From the NCBI GenBank assembly GCA_934086935.1, contig CAKOIQ010000017.1:1-20482 (forward strand): 20,482 nucleotides of DNA, read 5' to 3'. The translations under genes were made by a program, and so were the position numbers. Source of the stretch: an uncultured Bacilli bacterium (GTDB lineage: Bacteria > Bacillota_I > Bacilli_A > RF39 > UBA660). Below, in pieces: positions 7,925 to 14,226 of the stretch. The notes under the pieces were generated by a model. It was given only the letters and a program-made list of their open reading frames with translations. It ran no database searches and was not told where the DNA came from. How positions within the stretch are numbered: position 1 is the stretch's first letter; every line of letters begins with the position of its first letter.

Positions 7925-10387
7925 ATGTTTAATAAATATAATCTTAAAAGAGCTAAATTACATTTTAAAAAACTATCAATCATAGAAAAACTATCTATAT
8001 TTGCAGAAAAAATGTTTTTAAAAATTAAGGATACATTTAGATTTGTTAAATTAGATAGGTCTATATTATCAATTGCAATTAAAGAGATGATTTATATTGT
8101 TATAATTATTACTGCTATTAATATGGTTGGTAATTTGATATTATTTAATAATGGTTTTAGAAATATAAAATGTATATCTGAAATATTGAATTCATTAACA
8201 TTCATATATGATAACTATAACCAATATTTACTTGCTTGCTTGGGCGTAGGAGGTTTTTTAGTAGCATTATTTCTTTCAAATTTATCCGGAATAATTACTG
8301 CTAAGTACATCAATATTGTTTCAAAAGTATCATTATCTGTTCTAAATGAATATGCAAATAAAAAATACTTAAAATCAATGATAAATTATCTATGTTTAAT
8401 AATAGTTCAGTTGGCTTGTTGGATATTTAATATAAGAATAAATCCAGTTATAGCACTATTATCATTATTCTTAACAGTTAGAATTATTATTATTTATTTT
8501 GAATTAGCTCAACGAGTTTATTTGTTTTCAGATATTAATATGCTTACGAAAACAATATATCAAGAAATAAATATCAGATTTAAATATTTACAAAAAGCAA
8601 TTAAGAATAATAAATCAGATAGTGTGTTTAATTCTTATGGTAATCAGGTAATATTGTTATTAGATACATTGAAATCGTTGCAAAAAGAAATATTAAAGGA
8701 TAAGGATACCGAAGATATAACTGAATTTACAAATTATATTTTTGCTATTATGGTTAGATATACTGAGTTTAAAAATCTTATTCCTTTAGATAGTAAGTGG
8801 TATAGGTTGAAATATGAACCAGTTAATTGGTTTGAAGCCGAATTTTTTGAGGTTAATTTAAGAACTCAAACAGGAACATCATTAAATAATAAACAAATTG
8901 CAGACCACTATTTTTTAGAAGAGTATATAACCGATTTGTTTACAAAATATATTAAATTCCTAATTAAGAACAACAGAAATGAAGAGCTGTATAGAATTAT
9001 TAATAATTACTATTTATCGCTTGATATGATTCTATCTAATTGTGGTGACTTTGAATATTGGAATAAGTTTAATAAAAATATTGAAGACATTATCATTAAC
9101 AGTAATCTTGCAGAAGATGATAATTACGAGGTAATAATTGATTTTATGAGTTTAAATAAAGTGAGTTTTGTATTAAATGCTCAAAAATACATTAGTAATA
9201 CTTATAATAGTTATATAAAAAAAGGCATAAATGAATTAGGAATTTTTTTAACAAAAGATTCTAAAAATAATATATTGTTCGTGAATGCTGATACTGTTAA
9301 ATTTATTGAAAAGATTAAATATGAATTATCTGTTGAGGGAAAAGTAATAACATCCGATAAATACATTCATGAATGCTTAAGCTTTATTTTTATAAAGATG
9401 ATATCTTTAATTTTAAAAACGTTAGAATTAAATTATGATAATATTTGTTTGCAAGCTGAGATTTTATCTAAAAAGTCATATAGTCTATCTTCTTGTTTAC
9501 TGTATTCAAGAATTATAGAAATAGAAAATAAGCTTATTATGGTGATAGATGAGATATCTTCGATTTATGAAGAACTTATTAAAGAACAGTATAATTTTAA
9601 ATTTGATAAATTAAATGTTGATGAACTATTGGATAAAATTAGTAAAAAACATTATTCTAATTTAATTGAATATGCAAAGACCTTTTTATCTTCTGATAAA
9701 TGTGATTACAAGAGTGTAAAGATAGATTTTTGTGGAGAAATTTTTTATAATTTTTCTGAAGCAATACTTGAAACAGTTTTAAATAATGACTATGATAATT
9801 TTGAAAGAATATATCAATACTATCCTTCAATATGTTTTATTGCTGAGTCTTTTATTTATAATAATTTAGATAAGACGTATAATCAAAACTATTTGATTTC
9901 AAAATATAAAATTCCTATGATTACATTTATGAATCTAAACGGATGTATTATATATCATTCTCATATAATTAATGATGATAGGTGGGAAACTAAAGTAAAA
10001 AATACATTTAATAGTATTGTGAAAAAACTTGATAATAGTTACGAAATACTTAAAAAAATGGCTTTCTATGCTTCTGTTGATAACCACAGTTTTGATATGA
10101 ATGAAATGATACTAAACATAAAACAAAGGTATTCAAGATATTTACATCAAAATGATTTAATTAAAATTAAAGAATGTAGTGATTCTATTTATTTTCATAA
10201 GGAAATAGATAGTAATGATCCGTTAATAAAAGAATTTACTCATCTCGCTTTTGAAGATTATATTGACTTTTATTATAAATTTTATGAGATATTTATAATA
10301 TACTATGTTAATCCATTATTAAAAAATGAAGATAAATATGATTGTAGATTAGAAATAAAAAAGGTTGGTGCTAAGAATGGAAAATAG
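7925..10387 (+). CDS. Uncharacterised 820-residue protein with four N-terminal membrane segments
   Basis: I cannot assign this protein to a named family. After a basic, probably cytoplasmic start (1-48) come four likely membrane helices at about 53-74, 102-125, 152-170 and 174-192, then roughly 620 residues of soluble, largely helical sequence rich in Asn, Lys, Ile and Tyr. The layout of the membrane part, a glycine-rich second helix followed by a cytoplasmic loop (about 126-150) and a hairpin of two helices, recalls DUF2254-type proteins, but the match is only by eye. No Walker, nuclease or protease motif was found. ATG 7925 has GGAGG (7914-7918) at six bases, better than the ATG at 7907 that overlaps the upstream stop. 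It overlaps the next gene by 11 bases. A membrane sensor or effector role is possible. Confidence 0.82.
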   Translation: MFNKYNLKRAKLHFKKLSIIEKLSIFAEKMFLKIKDTFRFVKLDRSILSIAIKEMIYIVIIITAINMVGNLILFNNGFRNIKCISEILNSLTFIYDNYNQYLLACLGVGGFLVALFLSNLSGIITAKYINIVSKVSLSVLNEYANKKYLKSMINYLCLIIVQLACWIFNIRINPVIALLSLFLTVRIIIIYFELAQRVYLFSDINMLTKTIYQEINIRFKYLQKAIKNNKSDSVFNSYGNQVILLLDTLKSLQKEILKDKDTEDITEFTNYIFAIMVRYTEFKNLIPLDSKWYRLKYEPVNWFEAEFFEVNLRTQTGTSLNNKQIADHYFLEEYITDLFTKYIKFLIKNNRNEELYRIINNYYLSLDMILSNCGDFEYWNKFNKNIEDIIINSNLAEDDNYEVIIDFMSLNKVSFVLNAQKYISNTYNSYIKKGINELGIFLTKDSKNNILFVNADTVKFIEKIKYELSVEGKVITSDKYIHECLSFIFIKMISLILKTLELNYDNICLQAEILSKKSYSLSSCLLYSRIIEIENKLIMVIDEISSIYEELIKEQYNFKFDKLNVDELLDKISKKHYSNLIEYAKTFLSSDKCDYKSVKIDFCGEIFYNFSEAILETVLNNDYDNFERIYQYYPSICFIAESFIYNNLDKTYNQNYLISKYKIPMITFMNLNGCIIYHSHIINDDRWETKVKNTFNSIVKKLDNSYEILKKMAFYASVDNHSFDMNEMILNIKQRYSRYLHQNDLIKIKECSDSIYFHKEIDSNDPLIKEFTHLAFEDYIDFYYKFYEIFIIYYVNPLLKNEDKYDCRLEIKKVGAKNGK

Positions 10388-11099
10388 TTTATCATATACC
10401 TTATTTATCAGAGATTTTGCAGAAAACATACTATTATCTTTAAATATGGATTATAGAAAATATATAGATTTTAACAAGAAAGATAGCATGCTTAAAACTA
10501 AAATTGATTATCATAATATTGATAATACAATTACACATATTGCATATAATTTATTAATAAATGGAAAACAAAAAATATATTTCTATGAAAAAAATAATAA
10601 AGCTATTATTTCATTAAATTATCACAAACAAGAAAAAGTGATTGGCGTAGTAACAATTAAATTTCCTAACAAAATTATGAATAATTTTAAAAGAAAAAAT
10701 ATTCTTAGACAATTAAAAAAAATGAATTATCCAAAAAGTGATGGTTATATTGATAGTAATTATTCAAGAGATAGTTTATTTATTATGAATTTAATAAAAG
10801 ACAAATCTGATAAGATAACTAAGGATTATTTATCTGTAAATAGTGCTGAAAAGTGTACTGATCAATATATTTTATATAGAGAAATCAGAAAAAGAAAATA
10901 TCAGAAAACACTTGTTAATCATATATTGGATGAATTAAATAAAGGTTTTCATCAATTTCTAAATATAAAAGATTGTGATGATAATATTATTTTTATTAGT
11001 CAGTCATTAGAAGAGTTGAATCTGTTAGAAGAAGAATTAATAAGTAATAAAAAAACAATAGATGAGGTATTAAAAATTTTGTATCCTGGTAGAATTTAA
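10377..11099 (+). CDS. Uncharacterised 240-residue basic protein; third cassette gene
   Basis: No family is recognised. The protein is soluble. The first half (about 40-105) looks like a small beta-rich domain with alternating strands (KIYFYEK, AIISLNYH, VIGVVTIKFP), and the second half is helical and strongly basic (REIRKRKYQK at about 174-183), ending in an acidic Glu/Leu-rich helix. It overlaps the preceding gene by 11 bases; ATG 10377 is used because an upstream TTG at 10365 has no better ribosome site. The overlap and the terminator directly after its stop make it the last gene of a three-gene unit. A nucleic-acid-binding or adaptor function would be compatible with its charge, but this is guesswork. 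Confidence 0.78.
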   Translation: MENSLSYTLFIRDFAENILLSLNMDYRKYIDFNKKDSMLKTKIDYHNIDNTITHIAYNLLINGKQKIYFYEKNNKAIISLNYHKQEKVIGVVTIKFPNKIMNNFKRKNILRQLKKMNYPKSDGYIDSNYSRDSLFIMNLIKDKSDKITKDYLSVNSAEKCTDQYILYREIRKRKYQKTLVNHILDELNKGFHQFLNIKDCDDNIIFISQSLEELNLLEEELISNKKTIDEVLKILYPGRI

Positions 11100-11131
11100 A
11101 AAGAGTCAAAATTAATCGGCTCTTTCTTTTT
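11100..11131 (+). terminator. Intrinsic terminator closing the cassette
   Basis: AAAGAGTC (11100-11107) pairs with GGCTCTTT (11118-11125), an eight-pair stem with one T-G pair, followed by CTTTTT. It begins right after the stop of the 240-residue gene. It overlaps the last codons of the convergent minus-strand gene and may act weakly on that side too. Confidence 0.8.
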
Positions 11132-11387
11132 GACCTAAAAATGATATTTTTTTTGTTCTGATTATTAATCCATTTTCATCAGCATCTATTTTGCCCTTGA
11201 TACCAATTAAAAAATCATCTTCGCAACTATTAATTATTTTATTTGCAATATCTGTGCTAGTAATAATTGGAATAGTTAAATCTTCATCTTCATCATTTAT
11301 AACAATAACTAAACGAGAAACATTATCATCAATAATTGTTGTTGATCTATATCTTCCAAGTAAAAGACATCTATTTAGGTAATCCAT
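11112..11387 (-). CDS. Small SSB-like OB-fold protein
   Basis: This protein of 91 residues resembles a minimal single-stranded-DNA-binding OB fold. It begins MDYLNRCLLLGRY, matching the usual MNxVxLIGR start of SSB proteins. It continues with a strand LVIVIND, an IPII strand, a helix with TDIANKI, and the FLIGIKGKID and LIIRTKKISFLG strands that correspond to the xVxVEGRI and xxxVxxVxFL ends of SSB. It lacks the acidic C-terminal tail of replicative SSB and is much shorter, so it is more likely a phage or plasmid relative. ATG 11387 is chosen for the SSB-like start; ATG 11399 or TTG 11405 are possible. It overlaps the upstream gene by 17 bases, which points to coupled translation. Confidence 0.68.
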   Translation of the reverse strand: MDYLNRCLLLGRYRSTTIIDDNVSRLVIVINDEDEDLTIPIITSTDIANKIINSCEDDFLIGIKGKIDADENGLIIRTKKISFLGQKERAD

Positions 11388-11655
11388 CGTTAATCTCATT
11401 ATCAAAGTAAGCTATTGATTTAAGAAACTCTATATCTAGATTAAAATATTTAATGACTTCTTTGGTGGGTATACAATAAGCAGGCATAAACTTATTAGGC
11501 TCTTTCTTCCTAAATTCTTTCTCAATTGATTGTTTAATCTTACTAGCTGTTGAAGCAGATACATTTGCTATCTTCATAATATCTTGATTAGAACACCAGG
11601 GTTTTGATATTATTTCTAATATTTCTTTAGCAATTCCATAAATACCTCCTTTCAA
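11371..11655 (-). CDS. Putative helix-turn-helix DNA-binding protein, mobile-element type
   Basis: The 94-codon frame carries a segment WCSNQDIMKIANVSASTASK (about residues 20-39) that fits a helix-turn-helix, followed by a basic helix and a PTKEVIKYFNLDIEFLKSIA tail (about 63-82). This pattern resembles small DNA-binding proteins of phages and integrative elements in Firmicutes; I give no family name. The start is uncertain. TTG at 11655 opens the frame but has no ribosome site, whereas AGGAGG (11650-11645) is inside the frame and points to ATG 11639, which is in another frame and stops after seven codons. A promoter at 11666-11695 would start RNA around 11659, leaving almost no leader for TTG 11655. 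A frameshift, an unusual start codon or decay are all possible. Confidence 0.6.
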   Translation of the reverse strand: MKGGIYGIAKEILEIISKPWCSNQDIMKIANVSASTASKIKQSIEKEFRKKEPNKFMPAYCIPTKEVIKYFNLDIEFLKSIAYFDNEINDGLPK

Positions 11656-11665
11656 AAGGTATTGT

Positions 11666-11695
11666 ATTAATCACTTATTTATTGGTATTAGTCAA
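11666..11695 (-). promoter_or_regulatory. Candidate promoter of the minus-strand pair
   Basis: On the minus strand, TTGACT (11695-11690) is followed after 18 bases by ATTAAT (11671-11666). The -35 has one mismatch and the -10 two. Predicted start of RNA is near 11659, just before the AGGAGG at 11650-11645. Confidence 0.45.
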
Positions 11696-11741
11696 GTATT
11701 TAGGACTAATTTTCATCGTACCTAAATGTTAAATGTAACAA

Positions 11742-11760
11742 ATTACAATATAATTGTAAT
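11742..11760. promoter_or_regulatory. Perfect 8-bp palindrome spanning a TATAAT
   Basis: ATTACAAT (11742-11749) and ATTGTAAT (11753-11760) are exact inverted copies around a three-base centre, and TATAAT (11749-11754) lies across the centre. It could be an operator for the helix-turn-helix protein encoded nearby or a simple AT-rich coincidence. No -35 is visible for the embedded -10. Confidence 0.4.
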
Positions 11761-11799
11761 GATAAATATAGGTCTCACTTGTGGTCTGATTATATGAAT

Positions 11800-11822
11800 A
11801 ATATAAGGTAAAACCTTATATT
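11800..11822. other. 10-bp perfect inverted repeat in non-coding DNA
   Basis: AATATAAGGT (11800-11809) and ACCTTATATT (11813-11822) form a perfect ten-pair stem with loop AAA, followed by a short T-rich stretch. It might be a weak terminator or a protein-binding site. The rest of 11656-12104 shows no coding frame that I would support. Confidence 0.5.
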
Positions 11823-11851
11823 TTATATACTAAAAATGCTTTGTAAAAGAT

Positions 11852-11879
11852 TTGACAAAATGATAAATTTTCATTTAAT
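11852..11879 (+). promoter_or_regulatory. Candidate promoter of the second small-RNA-like unit
   Basis: TTGACA (11852-11857) with a 16-base spacer leads to TTTAAT (11874-11879), one mismatch from consensus. The layout and the A/T pattern of the spacer resemble the promoter at 631-659. RNA would begin near 11885. Confidence 0.55.
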
Positions 11880-11884
11880 TTTCG

Positions 11885-11938
11885 GTCGCCCCCTGAAGAG
11901 AGCAGGCTTCCTGAAGGAGTCGAAAGACTCCATTTTTT
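11885..11938 (+). ncRNA. Short small-RNA-like unit related to the one at 666-765
   Basis: A transcript from the promoter at 11852-11879 would be about 54 nt and end at the GAAA-tetraloop terminator. It lacks the two 5' hairpins of the left unit but shares the CCCCCTGA stretch (11889-11896) and the terminator. CCTGAAG occurs twice in it, at 11890-11897 and 11910-11916, as if a short duplication had occurred. It may be a truncated or divergent paralogue, or only a promoter-terminator remnant. Confidence 0.42.
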
Positions 11939-11950
11939 GTGTGGTGGTAA
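11910..11950 (+). repeat. 41-bp repeat, right copy
   Basis: Copy of 736-776 at an offset of 11174 bases, in the same orientation. T11920 and A11927 replace C746 and G753, exchanging one C-G pair of the stem for T-A and keeping the hairpin intact. Together the copies bracket the RM genes, the three-gene cassette and the minus-strand pair. Confidence 0.9.
11916..11938 (+). terminator. Intrinsic terminator with GAAA tetraloop, right copy
   Basis: GGAGTC (11916-11921), GAAA and GACTCC (11926-11931) form a six-pair stem followed by A and six T. Same structure as the terminator at 742-764 with one exchanged base pair. Confidence 0.82.
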
Positions 11951-12068
11951 GATAATTATTTAGAATTCAGATGCATAAAAACTTTAAATGTATAATGATA
12001 AAAAAATAACATAACGAATTATTATATTTATATGTGATTTATTTTATTTTTTTTGACTATTTTAAGTA

Positions 12069-12077
12069 TGGTATAAT
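12069..12077 (+). promoter_or_regulatory. Extended -10 promoter of the acetyltransferase operon
   Basis: TGG-TATAAT (12069-12077) is a good extended -10, with RNA expected from about 12084 and an AGAAGGA ribosome site just before the ATG at 12105. A TTGACT at 12053-12058 is only 13 bases away and probably not its -35. Confidence 0.65.
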
Positions 12078-12104
12078 AATTAATAGTGAAAGAAGGACTA
12101 AAAT

Positions 12105-12665
12105 ATGAAGGAATTTCCTATACTTGAAAAAAATGACATAGTTTTAAGAAAATTAGAATTATTTGATTTTGATAGTTATTTTGATTACGTAACTGATGAA
12201 ACTATATCTAAACAATTTAATTTTAATTATAATCAAGAATTAGCAAAAAACAGATTGGAAGAATTAGTTGAAAAATATACTAAAGATAATAAGCCATATA
12301 TATGGGTTATTGCTTTAAAAAGTACCAATGAATTTATTGGAATGATTACTGTAGATACAGTTTCTTTTACTAATAAAAGATTTAGCTTGGCTTATGGGAT
12401 AAGAAAAAAATATCGTGGTAATAACTATGCTTATCTTGCAAGTGTTATTTTAATAGATTTTATTTTTAAGAATTTTGATATGCACAGATTAGAGTTAGCA
12501 CATAATGTTGATAATATTGCATCACAAAAAATTATTGAAAAGTTAGGTGCAAGATTTGAAGGTGTAGCAAGAGAATCAAAACTTTATAATAATGTTTTTA
12601 AAGATCGTAAGATTTATAGTATTTTAAAACAAGAATGGATGGAAAATAAAGCAAATGAATTATAA
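12105..12665 (+). CDS. GNAT family N-acetyltransferase, RimJ/RimL type
   Basis: This 186-residue GNAT enzyme should move an acetyl group from acetyl-CoA to an amine, in the RimJ/RimL-like subgroup that includes ribosomal-protein N-terminal acetyltransferases and many drug or metabolite acetylators. The acetyl-CoA pyrophosphate loop is visible as RKKYRGNNYA (100-109), in the place of the usual R/Q-x-x-G-x-G/A. The C-terminal DNIASQKIIEKLGARFEG (136-153) is typical, as is the ending IYSILKQEW. Substrate cannot be read from the sequence. The stop overlaps the next gene by 11 bases, so it is translated together with the VanXY-like peptidase. Confidence 0.9.
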   Translation: MKEFPILEKNDIVLRKLELFDFDSYFDYVTDETISKQFNFNYNQELAKNRLEELVEKYTKDNKPYIWVIALKSTNEFIGMITVDTVSFTNKRFSLAYGIRKKYRGNNYAYLASVILIDFIFKNFDMHRLELAHNVDNIASQKIIEKLGARFEGVARESKLYNNVFKDRKIYSILKQEWMENKANEL

Positions 12666-13233
12666 AATATTGGTTAATAAAGACAATCCTATAGATGAAA
12701 CTTTTAATATTGAAAGTCTTGTAGCTGTTGGAAAGCATTATAGTTTGGCTAATCTTTCTTTTACAGAACAAGACGTTCTTCTTGAAGCAACTACAGCTAA
12801 GGCGTTGACGAAATTATTAACTGCTGCCAACAAAATTGATAAAAATGTTTTGATTATACCTAATTCAGGATATCGTAGTTTTGAATATCAAGTTAAAGTT
12901 ATGAATTATTATATTCAAATTGAGGGAATAGAAAAAGCAAGCAAACGTGTTGCTAAGCCAGGAACTTCTGAACATCATACTGGACTTGCTGTTGATTTAC
13001 TATTTTTAAAAGATGGTATGCCTTTGAAAGATTTAAAGTTAGCATTACCTATTGCTGAATATATTAAATGTAATGCATGTAAATATGGATTTATATTAAG
13101 ATATCCTAAAGGTAAAGAAAACATTACGGGCTATCCTTATGAACCTTGGCATATAAGGTATGTCGGTCAAGAATTAGCAACGTATTTGTATGATAATGCA
13201 TTAACTTTAGAAGAATATTATTTAATGAAATAA
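12655..13233 (+). CDS. VanXY-like D,D-dipeptidase/D,D-carboxypeptidase (peptidase M15B)
   Basis: This zinc peptidase of 192 residues should act on D-Ala-D-Ala ends of peptidoglycan precursors. Zinc ligands are H107 and D114 in SEHHTGLAVD (105-114) and H166 in EPWH (163-166), with E163 as the likely catalytic base and R74 in GYRS as the usual substrate contact. Length, absence of a signal peptide and the block YGFILRYPKGKENITGYPYE (144-163) followed by HIRYVG recall the cytoplasmic VanXY enzymes rather than secreted VanY or DacA types. No VanC/VanT-type ligase, racemase or VanRS pair lies in this window, so glycopeptide resistance cannot be inferred; a muropeptide-processing role is equally possible. 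It overlaps the acetyltransferase gene by 11 bases. Confidence 0.88.
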   Translation: MNYKILVNKDNPIDETFNIESLVAVGKHYSLANLSFTEQDVLLEATTAKALTKLLTAANKIDKNVLIIPNSGYRSFEYQVKVMNYYIQIEGIEKASKRVAKPGTSEHHTGLAVDLLFLKDGMPLKDLKLALPIAEYIKCNACKYGFILRYPKGKENITGYPYEPWHIRYVGQELATYLYDNALTLEEYYLMK

Positions 13234-13304
13234 AAAATATATATCATATTAATATTAATGTTTAATTTACTTGTTAATATATAAATGGAAAAAGTGATTG
13301 TTTT

Positions 13305-14108
13305 ATGTATAAAAAAGTTTATGTTGAAATAACTAATAATTGTAATTTATCTTGTGAGTTTTGTCCTCATAATAAAAGAAAAAATGAATTTATTTCTTTT
13401 GAAAGTTTTAAAACTATATTAGATAAATTAGCTGGTTACACTGAATACTTGTATCTTCATGTGTTAGGAGAACCTTTGTTACATCCTGATATTAATAAGT
13501 TAATTGATGAAGCTTCTAAAAGATATAAGATTAATATAACTACTAATGGTTATTTGATTAATAGAATTAAATATAATAAAAATATTAGACAGATTAATAT
13601 TTCTTTGCATAGTTATAATGGTAATATTGACTTAAATAAGTATATGAATAACATTTTAAATAGTATTAATGAACTATCTAAATATACTTATATTTCTTTA
13701 AGATTTTGGACTAAAAATAAATATAGTAATGACATGCTTAAATATATAAATGATTATTTCAAGGTTAATATTGAGAAGATAGAAAAATGTAAGGTTAAAG
13801 AAAATATCTTTTTAGATATCGATGAAGAATTTATATGGCCGGATTTAAATAATAATATTTATAATGAAGTAGGCACATGTTATGCTTTAAGAGATCATAT
13901 TGGGATACTTGTTGATGGTACTGTTGTTCCTTGTTGCTTGGATAGTAATGGGGTAATTAAACTTGGTAATATATATAAAGATAATATTGATGATATTATT
14001 AATTCTAAACGATATATGAATATGATTAATAGTTTTAAGGATAACAAAAAATGTGAAGAGTTATGTAAACATTGTAATTTTAATAAAATAAGAAAAGGTA
14101 TAAATTAA
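13305..14108 (+). CDS. Radical SAM/SPASM domain protein
   Basis: This 267-residue enzyme binds a [4Fe-4S] cluster and cleaves S-adenosylmethionine to start radical chemistry. C13, C17 and C20 form the CxxxCxxC cluster motif, followed by the GEP segment (55-57) and TTNG (79-82) of the SAM-binding barrel. The C-terminal part has a SPASM-like cysteine set (C192, C210, C211, C250, C254, C257) that should hold one or two auxiliary clusters. SPASM enzymes usually modify peptides or protein residues, but no precursor peptide gene or transporter is adjacent, so the substrate is unknown. The ribosome site is weak and no convincing promoter was found in the 71 bases upstream, which are almost pure A+T. 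A terminator follows at 14171-14198. Confidence 0.9.
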   Translation: MYKKVYVEITNNCNLSCEFCPHNKRKNEFISFESFKTILDKLAGYTEYLYLHVLGEPLLHPDINKLIDEASKRYKINITTNGYLINRIKYNKNIRQINISLHSYNGNIDLNKYMNNILNSINELSKYTYISLRFWTKNKYSNDMLKYINDYFKVNIEKIEKCKVKENIFLDIDEEFIWPDLNNNIYNEVGTCYALRDHIGILVDGTVVPCCLDSNGVIKLGNIYKDNIDDIINSKRYMNMINSFKDNKKCEELCKHCNFNKIRKGIN

Positions 14109-14170
14109 TTATATTTATTAATATTTTTGGATTTAAAGATACAGTTATGTATAAATAACAATAATAATCA

Positions 14171-14198
14171 AAATATTTGCGTTGCAAGTATTTTTTTT
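14171..14198 (+). terminator. Intrinsic terminator after the radical SAM gene
   Basis: AAATATTTGC (14171-14180) pairs with GCAAGTATTT (14184-14193) over ten pairs around a GTT loop, followed by a run of T to 14198. It overlaps the -35 element of the next promoter. Confidence 0.78.
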
Positions 14199-14205
14199 GT
14201 ATAAT
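14177..14205 (+). promoter_or_regulatory. Promoter of the membrane protein/transferase pair
   Basis: TTGCGT (14177-14182) is separated by 17 bases from a perfect TATAAT (14200-14205). Its -35 is inside the stem of the upstream terminator, so a transcript running through and initiation here share the same DNA. Confidence 0.68.
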
Positions 14206-14226
14206 TAACCTAGGGAGGCTATGGTT

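Noticed and set aside
11191..11382. Plus-strand open frame of 63 codons opposite the SSB-like gene
   Set aside because: Antisense to a protein with a recognisable OB-fold pattern, Ser/Ile-rich by composition, with no ribosome site.
12053..12077. TTGACT and TATAAT as a -35/-10 pair before the acetyltransferase gene
   Set aside because: The spacer is only 13 bases, too short for sigma-A. The extended -10 alone is the better explanation.
12655..13233. Evidence of vancomycin resistance
   Set aside because: A single VanXY-like gene without ligase, racemase or regulatory genes does not make a resistance cluster.
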